From assembly GCA_024402505.1 (NCBI GenBank), contig JAKSTP010000019.1, forward strand, positions 1-51,451: a stretch of 51,451 nt of DNA, in the 5' to 3' direction. The notes beneath the pieces are model-generated. The model was not told where the DNA came from, did not search any database, and saw nothing but the letters and a program-made list of their open reading frames with translations. Of this stretch, positions 15,736 to 24,236 are shown in pieces. This DNA is from Treponema sp. Lineage in GTDB: Bacteria; Spirochaetota; Spirochaetia; Treponematales; Treponemataceae. Each line of letters starts with the position of its first letter. Position 1 is the first letter of the stretch. A program made the position numbers and the translations under genes.

Positions 15736-16608
15736 GTGGGATTTTCAGGGATTACGAAGACCTATTATAATGGGCTCGGAAAAGTTGCAAGAGATTTGTC
15801 TGCATCACAGGTACCGGCATTTGTTTCGGGAAGTGATATGTGGCTTCGCAACTGGTTCGCTTTCTCTGTATGTATTCCACGATACAAAAATGCTAAATTT
15901 CTTGTATCCAAACCTTGTTTTGCAGTAAATGATTTTTCTTTTATGGAAAATCTTTCATCCTGCACGCTGTTTTTCGATCAGATTGAGTGCTTGAATCCTG
16001 TTCTTCAGGAAAAACTTCTGGAATATATTGTTTCAGGTTATTTTGAGGAAAAAAACATTAAGCTGGTTATTGGCTGTAAATGCGGTATCAATAAACTTGC
16101 CGAAATGGAAGGTTTCAACAAGGATCTGTTTTTTAAGCTCAGTCTTGTTCCTGTAAAACTTATTGAACTCAACGAACGAAAAGAAGATGTTTTGCCTTTG
16201 GCTGAATATTTTCTTGAAGTTGAAAAGACCAGAACTGGAAAACAGATTCAGGGATTTTCAGAAAATGCAGTAAAGGCCTTGAATGCACATTACTGGCGTG
16301 GTTTTGAAACGGAACTGAAAAATGCCGTAGAAAGAGCCTGTCTTTTATGTGAAGGTCCCCTTATTCAGGAAAATGATTTGAATCTTTCAAATGAAACTTC
16401 TGAAGAATCAGTTGGAAGGGTAGCCGATGAACTTGCCTTCTCGGATAATGCCGACATGACGCTAAAAACTGCCGTTGATCTTTTCAAGAAAGTTTATATC
16501 ACACGTCTTCTTGAACAGAATGACCATAACCAGACAAAAGTTGCAAAGATTTTGGATGTGCAGCGCACCTATGTTTCTAAACTTCTTAGCGAGCTTAGCA
16601 TCCGTTAA
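15736..16608 (+). CDS. Degenerate NtrC-family AAA+ protein with Fis-type DNA-binding domain
   Basis: The 290 residues align by eye to the central and C-terminal domains of sigma-54 activators. TLFFDQIECLN matches Walker B (TLFLDEIG), FNKDLFFKLSLVPVKLIELN matches FREDLYYRL-lPPLReR, and NQTKVAKILDVQRTYVSKLL is a Fis helix-turn-helix. The catalytic parts are gone: SGSDMWLRN replaces the Walker A loop, the GAFTGA segment is deleted, Glu of Walker B is Gln, and the arginine-finger position has no Arg. It therefore probably cannot hydrolyse ATP or engage sigma-54 and may act as a plain DNA-binding regulator. GTG start, with GGACGGGG upstream. The rpsA terminator precedes it. Confidence 0.75.
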   Translation: MGFSGITKTYYNGLGKVARDLSASQVPAFVSGSDMWLRNWFAFSVCIPRYKNAKFLVSKPCFAVNDFSFMENLSSCTLFFDQIECLNPVLQEKLLEYIVSGYFEEKNIKLVIGCKCGINKLAEMEGFNKDLFFKLSLVPVKLIELNERKEDVLPLAEYFLEVEKTRTGKQIQGFSENAVKALNAHYWRGFETELKNAVERACLLCEGPLIQENDLNLSNETSEESVGRVADELAFSDNADMTLKTAVDLFKKVYITRLLEQNDHNQTKVAKILDVQRTYVSKLLSELSIR

Positions 16609-16622
16609 TTTGGAGATAAAAA

Positions 16623-17300
16623 ATGGAAAAAATGGAAAAACAGACAGCAGGAGAAAAACTGACAGCCTTCCTTGAAAAAAACAGAAAAGTTGTAATTTCT
16701 GCTTTTATCGTTGTTGTTGTTCTTCTTGTTGCATTTGTTGTTTGTGAAACTGTATTAAGCAAAGCAAAAGTAAACAATCTTGCAAAACTTGATGAAATTA
16801 CTTATGTTCTTACAAAAGATGCATTGAATGCAGATGATGCTGAACTTTCAGCAAAAAAATCTTCTGCTATGGAAAGCCTGAAACCTCTTCTTGGAAAAGG
16901 TGGAATTGTTGGTGCCCGCGCTAACTATCTTGCAGGTGAAATTGAAGTTCTCAACGGACAGTATGGAACAGCCCTTAATTATTATGAAACTGCTGCTTCA
17001 AAATCAAAGAAAAACTACCTTGGATCAGTTCTTTTGTACAATGCTGCATACTGCTGTGAAATGACTGGTGATCTTGAAAAAGCCGTAGAAAATTACAAAA
17101 CTGCTTCAGCAGATGAAGATTTCCTTCTTCGTGCTCACGCTCAGTTCAGTGTTGGACGTATTTATGAATCTATGGGAAAAACTGATGAAGCTGTTGCTGC
17201 TTACGAAGAACTTGTAAACAGAACACCAAATCTTGAATGGGCTAAAATTGCAAAAAGCCGTATTCTTGCACTTGATATTAATAAAAAATCATCACGCTAG
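16623..17300 (+). CDS. Membrane-anchored TPR protein
   Basis: A 225-residue protein with a short cytoplasmic N-terminus, one membrane helix (about residues 22-42, VVISAFIVVVVLLVAFVV) and an extracytoplasmic part with tetratricopeptide units (about 95-130, 132-165 and 168-205; for example AGEIEVLNGQYGTALNYYET and VGRIYESMGKTDEAVAAYEE). The architecture resembles YfgM, a periplasmic TPR partner of the Sec/chaperone network, but orthology is not established. A GGAG Shine-Dalgarno precedes the ATG. It lies 14 bases after the AAA+/Fis gene, so the two are probably cotranscribed. Confidence 0.75.
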   Translation: MEKMEKQTAGEKLTAFLEKNRKVVISAFIVVVVLLVAFVVCETVLSKAKVNNLAKLDEITYVLTKDALNADDAELSAKKSSAMESLKPLLGKGGIVGARANYLAGEIEVLNGQYGTALNYYETAASKSKKNYLGSVLLYNAAYCCEMTGDLEKAVENYKTASADEDFLLRAHAQFSVGRIYESMGKTDEAVAAYEELVNRTPNLEWAKIAKSRILALDINKKSSR

Positions 17301-17320
17301 TTTTCTATAGAAGATAATTT

Positions 17321-18001
17321 ATGAAAAAAGCATTCTGTAATAAAAGAAATTTGAAACTTTTTCTTGTTTCTTTGATTGCCGGGTGCTTTTTCCTTTTTAA
17401 CTCTTGCGGTCTTGATGAATGGTATGTTCTTGAAGCTCCAAGAGCAGAATTAACTCCAAACTACAACAATAGAGATGATGAAAGTAAAGTGTTCCGCTTT
17501 AGGACTGCTGATCCTTCTGATTATGCTGACAGCGGCCTTGATTTTATGGGAACCCAGGTTTTTTATAAAATCTACGAAAGTTCAAATGCCCTTGAAACTG
17601 ACAGAAGTTCCATTGTTTCATCAACTTTAAGTCCCGAATCTATGCAGGGCAAAATAGATTCTCTTAGGTATAAAACGCTATTTATTGTGGATCAATATCA
17701 TGGCTCTGTTCAGGTAGAAGTAAAGCTTACTGGAAACAATGTAAATCCTTCTTATATTTTAGGAAGCGGAGTTTCATCAACAGTTCCAGTACGAAACATT
17801 TCTTCTTCTACCAAAGATTTTGTTTTTACTCAAAGTAATTATCCAAAAACTTCGGACGGTGATTATTCAGGCTCAGATACTTTTACTGACGGTCCCTGGT
17901 ATGTGGCTCTTTTTGCAAACTCAGTAGGGCATGATACAACTTTTGCGAATTATTACAGTGATATGGTTTATCTTGGTTCAGTTCGCCTAGACAGGAATTA
18001 G
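17321..18001 (+). CDS. Lipoprotein of unknown function
   Basis: A 226-residue protein with a basic N-terminus (MKKAFCNKRNLK), hydrophobic core and spirochaetal lipobox LFNSC (Cys at about 29), so it is exported and lipidated. The mature part is rich in Ser, Asp, Tyr and Thr. I recognise no domain. It lies 20 bases after the TPR protein and 4 bases before the next lipoprotein gene, forming part of one operon through neuB. Confidence 0.7.
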   Translation: MKKAFCNKRNLKLFLVSLIAGCFFLFNSCGLDEWYVLEAPRAELTPNYNNRDDESKVFRFRTADPSDYADSGLDFMGTQVFYKIYESSNALETDRSSIVSSTLSPESMQGKIDSLRYKTLFIVDQYHGSVQVEVKLTGNNVNPSYILGSGVSSTVPVRNISSSTKDFVFTQSNYPKTSDGDYSGSDTFTDGPWYVALFANSVGHDTTFANYYSDMVYLGSVRLDRN

Positions 18002-18005
18002 TTTT

Positions 18006-18377
18006 ATGAAGAATAAAGTGAGAAAGTTTTTATATTTGGTTGCTTTTCTTTTGATTACAGTATCTTGTAATAAGGTTCAGAAAAATCCTTTAGTCCTTGA
18101 TAATTCTGATCCCCATTCACTTTCTTCTGATGTAAACTGGCTTGTTATTACGGAACCTTACGTTGCGGCAAAAAAAGAACCTGACTGGAACAGTTCAATC
18201 AGTTTTCACGCAAAAAAGGGTGATGTGTTTGAAATAAAAGGGAAATCTTATTCTCAGAAAAATAAAGTCTGGTATATTGTTGAAAACGGGTATCTTGAAG
18301 ATAAAAGTGTGTCAATTTTCAGCAATTATTATCAGGCAAAAAATTATTCCATCACCCTGACGGAAAATAAAAAATGA
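18006..18377 (+). CDS. Small lipoprotein with SH3-like domain
   Basis: A 123-residue protein with signal sequence and lipobox ITVSC (Cys at about 22). The mature segment WLVITEPYVAAKKEPDWNSS to KGDVFEIKGKSYSQKNKVWY and IVENGYLEDKSVSIF has the spacing of bacterial SH3 (SH3b) domains, which often bind peptidoglycan or surface ligands. The SH3 call is by eye. The last codons overlap the neuB start by 4 bases, so translation is coupled. Confidence 0.65.
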   Translation: MKNKVRKFLYLVAFLLITVSCNKVQKNPLVLDNSDPHSLSSDVNWLVITEPYVAAKKEPDWNSSISFHAKKGDVFEIKGKSYSQKNKVWYIVENGYLEDKSVSIFSNYYQAKNYSITLTENKK

Positions 18378-19489
18378 GTCTTATAATTGCAGAAATTGGA
18401 ACGTCACATCAGGGAAGCCTTGAAAAAGCCCGGGCTCTTGTTGATACAGCTGTAAATGCTGGTGCTGATGCAGTAAAATTTCAGTGGGTTTATGCAAAAG
18501 AAATTCTTCATCCTGATACAGGCTTTGTAAAATTGCCCACAGGAAATATTCCTCTTTACGACCGGTTCCGTGAACTTGAATGTCCGCCTTCTTTTTATAA
18601 AGAAATGTGTGATTATGCCCACAGTAAAAATGTTCAATTCTGCTGTTCGCCATTCGGTCTTCAGAGTCTGGAAGAACTTCTTGCCATTAATCCTGACAGT
18701 GTAAAAATTGCTTCACCGGAACTTAATCATTTTCCAATGCTTGAACGCCTCCGGGATTACAGAGCAGAGCAGAAATCGAAAGGAGAAAATCCTGTTCCTG
18801 TAATTCTTTCTTCAGGTGTTTCTAAAATGGAAGATATAGAAGCTGCAATTTCTATTCTTGGAACTGAAAATGTAAGTCTTCTTCACTGTATTACATCTTA
18901 CCCGGCTCCAGAAGATGAGTATAATGTTCAGGTGGTAAAAACTTTTTCCGAAAAGTGGCAGATTGAAACTGGAATAAGTGACCATAGCCTGGATCCTATT
19001 CTTGTTCCTGTTCTTACCATATATGCCGGGGGTTCCATAATTGAAAAGCACATTACATTAAGCCGGGAAACTGACGGTCTTGATGATCCGGTTGCTCTGG
19101 ATGGTGAAATGTTTGGCATTATGGTTCACTGTGTAAAACAGGCGGAAACTGTTCTTGCTCATTACGGAAAAGAAAAGGGAAGAGAAGAAATCCTGAAGCA
19201 GCTTTCTGAAAGTGCTCCAGAAGAAAGACTTTTAAGAATCCTTGGAGACGGGGTAAAAAAACTTGCTCCTTCTGAAGAAGCTAACTACGGACGAACAAAC
19301 CGAAGCCTTCACTTTATGCGGGCTATGGAAAAAGGGGAAATTGTTTCAAAGGATGATATTGCTGTCCTTAGAACAGAAAAAGTGCTGACACCTGGAATCT
19401 CGCCGAAATTTTATAATGAGATAATCGGAAAAAGGCTGAAAGTCTCTGTAGAAAACGGAAGTGGTGTTCTACATGAGCTGTTCGAATGA
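18374..19489 (+). CDS. NeuB-family nonulosonic acid synthase
   Basis: Condenses phosphoenolpyruvate with a six-carbon N-acyl amino sugar to make a nine-carbon acid (sialic, legionaminic or pseudaminic class). The TIM-barrel start AEIGTSHQGSLEKARALVDT and GADAVKFQ, CSPF, and the metal-binding His residues in GISDHSLDP and EKHITL are conserved. The C-terminal 60-70 residues form an SAF/antifreeze-like domain (RTNRSLHFMRAMEKGEIVSK). The usual DH--SL segment reads DDPVALDGEMF, a change near the active site. Length 371. The exact sugar cannot be read from sequence. Its 3' end overlaps the convergent minus-strand operon by 21 bases. Confidence 0.88.
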   Translation: MSLIIAEIGTSHQGSLEKARALVDTAVNAGADAVKFQWVYAKEILHPDTGFVKLPTGNIPLYDRFRELECPPSFYKEMCDYAHSKNVQFCCSPFGLQSLEELLAINPDSVKIASPELNHFPMLERLRDYRAEQKSKGENPVPVILSSGVSKMEDIEAAISILGTENVSLLHCITSYPAPEDEYNVQVVKTFSEKWQIETGISDHSLDPILVPVLTIYAGGSIIEKHITLSRETDGLDDPVALDGEMFGIMVHCVKQAETVLAHYGKEKGREEILKQLSESAPEERLLRILGDGVKKLAPSEEANYGRTNRSLHFMRAMEKGEIVSKDDIAVLRTEKVLTPGISPKFYNEIIGKRLKVSVENGSGVLHELFE

Positions 19490-20266
19490 GTAACGTGCCA
19501 GGTTTATAAACTGCTGTCTCATAACATCACTCATCATAATGTCAGTTGCAGCTTTTGAAAATTCTTCCTTGGCCTGATTTTCAACCTGCATAAGGTCTTT
19601 TTGCGTAAAAGGCAGTTTCTTTCCAATAAGTGAGTTTTCAAGTTCTGTGGCACGGAAAGCAAATGGACCTGCAAAGGCCAATTTTACGCTGATAATGCTG
19701 TTACGTTCTGTAGCCGCAATGAATGCAAAGGAAGCAGAGTTTTCGTTGATTTCATGGGCTGGTCCTACACGCTTAAAAACGCTTACATCATCTTCTGGTA
19801 AAGGAACCCGAATATTTGTAATGACATATCCTTTGGGAACCTGTTTAAAATTCTGTATAGAAACTGTAACACTTTCGTTCTGGCTTTTCATTTCAATTTT
19901 TGTATCAAGTGCCATAAGGGCTGCAAAAAGAGTCATTTTGCTTGTAGGATTGCAAATGTTTCCACCGATTGTGGCTGTATTTCTGATAATAGGATTTGCC
20001 ACTGAAAGAAGGGCTTCAATCAAAAGTTTTGGAAGGTGCTTTTCCCCAAGGTCAAGAATTTCTGAAAGGGTAGCTCCAGGACCAATATTTATGTATCTTT
20101 CGTGTCTTGAAATTTTACAAAGTTCAGGAATTTTTCGGACAGAAACCATTTTTTCAGGGATTTCAGGAATAGCCGTACAGCCCCCAACAACAGTTAAATC
20201 CATAGTGGTTTTAAGCTGGTAGAGAAGTTCATCAATAGTTTTTGCGTAGAAAATGCTCTTATTCAT
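19469..20266 (-). CDS. Molybdenum hydroxylase, FAD-binding subunit (CoxM/XdhB type)
   Basis: Medium subunit that passes electrons through FAD in xanthine dehydrogenase/CO dehydrogenase-type enzymes. The 265 residues show VVGGCTAIPE in the position of the AGGTDL FAD loop and RNTATIGGNICNPTSKMT, the second FAD-binding motif with the classic RNxATIGGN. The C-terminal CO_deh_flav_C-like part follows (about 160-265). The start overlaps the stop of the iron-sulfur gene by 8 bases. It is the last gene of a five-gene operon and runs 21 bases into the end of the convergent neuB. Confidence 0.88.
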   Translation of the reverse strand: MNKSIFYAKTIDELLYQLKTTMDLTVVGGCTAIPEIPEKMVSVRKIPELCKISRHERYINIGPGATLSEILDLGEKHLPKLLIEALLSVANPIIRNTATIGGNICNPTSKMTLFAALMALDTKIEMKSQNESVTVSIQNFKQVPKGYVITNIRVPLPEDDVSVFKRVGPAHEINENSASFAFIAATERNSIISVKLAFAGPFAFRATELENSLIGKKLPFTQKDLMQVENQAKEEFSKAATDIMMSDVMRQQFINLARYSFEQLM

Positions 20267-20738
20267 GTTTCTTCTCCTTCTGATTGTTGATGTTGATTGC
20301 GTAAATAATTCCGTTTACAAGAGTATCAAGTTCGGTGCAACAGGGCGGAAGATTGCTGACGGCAGTTTTGATTTCATCACGGGTAAGTTTTTTCTGTGCA
20401 TTTAAAAGCTGAAATGCTGTAAAAATTTTTCCTGCGTTACAGTAACCGCAAAGATGAATGCCTGCCTTTTCAAAGCCTTCCATAATTGTAAGGTATTCTT
20501 CTGTCCGTGAAAAATATTCCAGTGTAATGATGTCATCGTCCTGGGCAAGACTTACAGGAATCTTGCAGGAGGCAGAAATTTTTCCGTTCAGCAAAACTGA
20601 GCAGGACCCGCACTGACCTTTAGAACAGCCTTTTTTAATGGAAAGACAACCGTTTCTTCGGAGAACATTTCGCAAGGTATCATCAGCATTTGCTTCAATG
20701 ACGGTTTTATCACCATTTAACAGAAACTGGAATTTCAT
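20259..20738 (-). CDS. Molybdenum hydroxylase, 2Fe-2S subunit (CoxS/XdhC type)
   Basis: Small electron-transfer subunit, 159 residues. The plant-ferredoxin-like cluster is intact: GCSKGQCGSCSVLLNGK, then SC. The second, alpha-helical cluster starts normally (CGYCNAG) but the closing motif, usually CRCTG, reads PPCCTEL. The first of its two cysteines is missing and a cysteine sits in the Arg position. Whether this cluster still assembles is unclear. The gene overlaps both neighbours by 4 and 8 bases, giving strong translational coupling. Confidence 0.9.
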   Translation of the reverse strand: MKFQFLLNGDKTVIEANADDTLRNVLRRNGCLSIKKGCSKGQCGSCSVLLNGKISASCKIPVSLAQDDDIITLEYFSRTEEYLTIMEGFEKAGIHLCGYCNAGKIFTAFQLLNAQKKLTRDEIKTAVSNLPPCCTELDTLVNGIIYAININNQKEKKHE

Positions 20739-23032
20739 TGTGCATTGTCCTCCTTGGAAGTTTCTGGAGTTAAATTTTCATCTTTTTCGGCCTGTTTTGG
20801 AATCACCTTGTTTCTTTCCTGAATCAGAGAGTATATAAGATTCTGGGTACATGGAAGTTCTGTAAGGTGAGTGTTCAGGGCAAGACTTAATGCACTTGAA
20901 AAAGCAGCAGGCAGTGTGTTGTGTACCAGCTCGCCAATCTGGGCAGGTTCTTGTTTTGAAGGAATAAAAGTGATGTTAATGTTTTCGCAGGCTACTGTTT
21001 CGTTTTTTACCATATTGGAAAGTTCAATTTGAATGGCATGTTTTACTGTTCGTTCAGCAGCTTTTTTATCGAAAACCTCACCGCAGTCAATACAGAAATG
21101 AATGTTTTTGATTTTTTCAGCGTATGTGTAAGAATCAACCTCAAGTTCCAGAGCACAGGCCGCAAAACTGGCACTGTTAAAAGGCGAACCAGAAAAACTT
21201 GTGGAATTCCAGGCTTTTTTTAGGGAAGGACTTACAGTCTTTTTTACATTGATAGGAAGAGGTTCGTGGAAACGCTTCTTGGCAATAGCTGAACAGCATT
21301 TTTCAAGAAGATTTGTCATTACTCCAATTGAAGAACTTGTTTCCTCAGGAATATTTGGAATCTCATTGTAAAGGTATTCAGAATCGATTATAACTTTTGA
21401 AGCGTCTATCTGAAGATACTGATCCACAATCTTTTTCCACATGTTTTCTACTGCTTCTGAAGGTTTTGGAGTGTGAATAACTACCTGGTCTTCAAGAAGG
21501 GTAACTTCCATTTTTTGTTCACCGGAAAAAATATTCTTTCCAAAATATCCTGAACCGTAATAAGCGCAGGCAAGGCCCATACCGCGAAGAGGAAGTGCGA
21601 AGAATGGGTTTTGAAGTGTAGACATGCGGCTTTCTGCATCAAGTCCGTAAGTAATAAAACGTCTGTTAAAATCACTGGTTCTCATAACAGATTCAATACA
21701 CTGGCTGGCATTTGGAAGTGGAACCTTAAATGGGAAATTAGCGCAAGGTGTATTGAAATTTATGATACGCATTGTATCTGGCAGCTGATGTAAAGCTGTA
21801 GAAATTCTTGAAATATGGTTCTCCGCTGCAAAGAAACTTTGAGAATCAATTGTTTTTGCATAAATTGATGTTGGTGGATTAGGGGAAGAAACTGCCTTAG
21901 CCGTAATGTGAAGGTTTTCGCAGGTGTAAATATTGGTGCAGGCAATGGAAAGACGGTCGATGATTTCATCTGCAAAAGGATTTCGAGCCCCTATGTCAAC
22001 ATCAATAAAAACTTCCATGGCTTTTATGCGGGATGTAGCTTTTTCCACGGCAGTCTTGTAACTGATTTTTGCATTAACTCCCGGTCTCATAAACTGGCTC
22101 TGTTCTTCATGGCTGAAAATAAGGCGAACCGGTTTTCCCGTAAGACGGCTTGCAAGAGCAGTCTGGGCAGCAACTTTTGCATTTCGCCAGATGCCATTGG
22201 AGTTTGGACCTGAAGTTTTGGTTTTATGGATATGAATCTTTTCGCTTGGAATATCAAGACATTCTGAAATTACATTCAAAAGGAGATAAGACCATTTTGT
22301 TGTTGTGCAAATGTGAAGGGTGTCCTTTTCGGAATAACAGAAAGCACCTGTGGTTTCTGCCCAAAGCGGATCTGTGTAATTCTGTGTCCAGGAATCTTCA
22401 AAAATTGAATACTTTTCTTTGTCATTCCAGATTTCAGAAAGGGGTGTTTCCTCGCCTGAGGTTGATGCAGCTTCCTTAAAAAGGCCTGTCCTAATTTCAC
22501 GTTGTGCAATAAGGCCAAAATCGTCTTCGGAATTCTTATCAGGGTGTTTTGATGAATTAACTTCATCAAGGTCAGGCATGTTGTTCAGTTCATTTACAAG
22601 GCTGTCCAGATCACCTGTAATCTTTGTGACCGGCCGCTTGTAATTTTTTTCGATGGACTGAAAGGCCGATTCAAGAGATCCAATATCGAAAATAACTTCA
22701 GCTTCATTGCAGTACTGAAGAACTTTTTCTTTATCAGGTCCGCAGATTATTCCCAAAGGTTCTCCCCGGTACATTACTTTTCCGTGAGTGAAAACAGGAA
22801 TTTCTGATCCATTGATGGTAAAACTTTTATTGTGTGGAATATCTTTTGCCGTAAAAAGATAATAACCTTCATCCATATCAAGGATTCGAACTTCTTTTAC
22901 AACCCCAGAACTGGCAGGACTTCGAACAAGGGCTGCATGAAGCATATCGCTGGCAAAAAAATCAGAATAAAAATCCTTTGCTTCAAGAGAACGCATGAGT
23001 TTTTGTGTTGATGAAGTTTTTCTTTTGGCCAT
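20735..23032 (-). CDS. Molybdenum hydroxylase, large (molybdopterin) subunit, divergent
   Basis: 765 residues, the usual size. The N-terminal domain (about 15-120) matches the aldehyde oxidase/xanthine dehydrogenase a/b hammerhead (DMLHAALVRSPASSGVV, FTAKDIP, VMYRGEPLGIICG). Later segments keep the fold (KVAAQTALASRLTGKPVRLI with FSHEEQ, LPLRGMGLACAYYGSGYFG, IGELVHNTLPAAFSSALSLA). The glycine-rich motif normally GGxFGxK reads SGPNSNGIW, and the RGFGxPQ segment reads YAKTIDSQSF. The substrate and even Moco binding are therefore uncertain. The Shine-Dalgarno GGAGAAGG lies inside the end of the upstream aminotransferase gene, immediately adjacent. Confidence 0.82.
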   Translation of the reverse strand: MAKRKTSSTQKLMRSLEAKDFYSDFFASDMLHAALVRSPASSGVVKEVRILDMDEGYYLFTAKDIPHNKSFTINGSEIPVFTHGKVMYRGEPLGIICGPDKEKVLQYCNEAEVIFDIGSLESAFQSIEKNYKRPVTKITGDLDSLVNELNNMPDLDEVNSSKHPDKNSEDDFGLIAQREIRTGLFKEAASTSGEETPLSEIWNDKEKYSIFEDSWTQNYTDPLWAETTGAFCYSEKDTLHICTTTKWSYLLLNVISECLDIPSEKIHIHKTKTSGPNSNGIWRNAKVAAQTALASRLTGKPVRLIFSHEEQSQFMRPGVNAKISYKTAVEKATSRIKAMEVFIDVDIGARNPFADEIIDRLSIACTNIYTCENLHITAKAVSSPNPPTSIYAKTIDSQSFFAAENHISRISTALHQLPDTMRIINFNTPCANFPFKVPLPNASQCIESVMRTSDFNRRFITYGLDAESRMSTLQNPFFALPLRGMGLACAYYGSGYFGKNIFSGEQKMEVTLLEDQVVIHTPKPSEAVENMWKKIVDQYLQIDASKVIIDSEYLYNEIPNIPEETSSSIGVMTNLLEKCCSAIAKKRFHEPLPINVKKTVSPSLKKAWNSTSFSGSPFNSASFAACALELEVDSYTYAEKIKNIHFCIDCGEVFDKKAAERTVKHAIQIELSNMVKNETVACENINITFIPSKQEPAQIGELVHNTLPAAFSSALSLALNTHLTELPCTQNLIYSLIQERNKVIPKQAEKDENLTPETSKEDNAQ

Positions 23033-24235
23033 TTATCTGCCTTCTCCGGTTTCTTTTACACAGTTTATCACAAAATCAACTTCTTCATCAGTCATTTCTG
23101 GCCAGATTGGAATGGAAATGGTCTGGCTGTACTGTTTTTCGGCATTAGGAAAGTTTTCTGCCGTAAAAGATGGATCAAGATTCTGGTAATAGCTGAAGTG
23201 GAAAAGTGGAATAAAGTGAACTGAAATGCCTACGCCTTTTTCCTGAAGTTTTTTTGCGAAATCAAGACGGGAAAGTGAACATTTTTCGTTTACTCTAAGA
23301 AGATAAAGATGACAGCTGTTTCCCTCTCCATCAGGAGGCAGTGTAATGTATTCTAAATCTTTAAAAGCTGCATTGTATTTTTCAAAAATATGGCGGCGTT
23401 TTTCGTTAAAGTCGAAGGCACGTTCCAGCTGTTTTACACCCATGGCAGCTAGAAGATCTGGAAGATTGAACTTATAGCCAGGTGCAATAATATCATATTC
23501 CCAGGAAGCTCTTGGTGAAGTGTAGCGGTCCCAGGTAGTACGGTCCATTCCGTGCATGCGCATTGTAGTCATGCGGCGAGCAAGTTTTTCATCTTTTGTG
23601 GTTACCATTCCGCCTTCTGCAGTGGTAATGGTTTTTGTAACGTAGAATGAGAATACGCCTGCATGACCAATAACGCCTGCAAATCCAAGGCTTGTTTTAG
23701 AAGGAAAGGAATGGGCTGCATCTTCAATAACGTAGATTTTTCTGTCTTCCGTTGAATATTTTTCTGCCAGTTCCATAATGCGCTTCATATTGCAAACATT
23801 TCCTGCAATGTGAACAGGAACAATGGCCTTTATTTTAGAACATCCACTTTCTGCATCTTTTTTTAGAATTTCTTCGATTTTATCCGGATCAATAGAGTAG
23901 GTGTCTTTTTCGATGTCGGCAAAATAAACCTCGGCACCAAGGTGTTTTGCGCAGGTTGCAGTGGAAACAAAGGTGTATGGAGTAGTAATAACTGCAGTTC
24001 CACTTTTTACACCGCAGGCTTCCATGGCAAGAATCATTCCGGAGGTATTTGAATTTACGGCCAGAGAATAAATCTTTTCGTCAGGGTTAGATGAAACGGC
24101 TTTTGAAAAATTGTTTTCAAATTCAAGCGCCCATTTGCCGGTAGTAAGCCAGCCGCTTTCCATTACTTCAAGAACGGCGTTTTTTTCTGCCTGGGAAAGT
24201 GCTGCCTTATGAAAAGGAATCTTTAATTCACCCAT
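23033..24235 (-). CDS. DegT/DnrJ/EryC1/StrS-family sugar aminotransferase
   Basis: PLP enzyme that aminates nucleotide-linked keto sugars. The 400 residues show the N-terminal SGWLTTGKWALEFENNF, NSNTSGMILAM, the Asp-containing EDAAHS and the Schiff-base lysine in FYVTKTITTAEGGMVTT. This is the fold of LegC, PglE, PseC and WbpE. It begins 1 base after the stop of the upstream dehydratase, with its Shine-Dalgarno inside that gene, so dehydratase and aminotransferase are coupled. Together they would turn a UDP- or GDP-GlcNAc into a 4-amino-4,6-dideoxy sugar (inference). Confidence 0.92.
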   Translation of the reverse strand: MGELKIPFHKAALSQAEKNAVLEVMESGWLTTGKWALEFENNFSKAVSSNPDEKIYSLAVNSNTSGMILAMEACGVKSGTAVITTPYTFVSTATCAKHLGAEVYFADIEKDTYSIDPDKIEEILKKDAESGCSKIKAIVPVHIAGNVCNMKRIMELAEKYSTEDRKIYVIEDAAHSFPSKTSLGFAGVIGHAGVFSFYVTKTITTAEGGMVTTKDEKLARRMTTMRMHGMDRTTWDRYTSPRASWEYDIIAPGYKFNLPDLLAAMGVKQLERAFDFNEKRRHIFEKYNAAFKDLEYITLPPDGEGNSCHLYLLRVNEKCSLSRLDFAKKLQEKGVGISVHFIPLFHFSYYQNLDPSFTAENFPNAEKQYSQTISIPIWPEMTDEEVDFVINCVKETGEGR

Positions 24236-24236
24236 T

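Noticed and set aside
15668..15928. Plus-strand frame of 86 codons after rpsA
   Set aside because: Starts inside the rpsA terminator and overlaps the AAA+/Fis gene in another frame.
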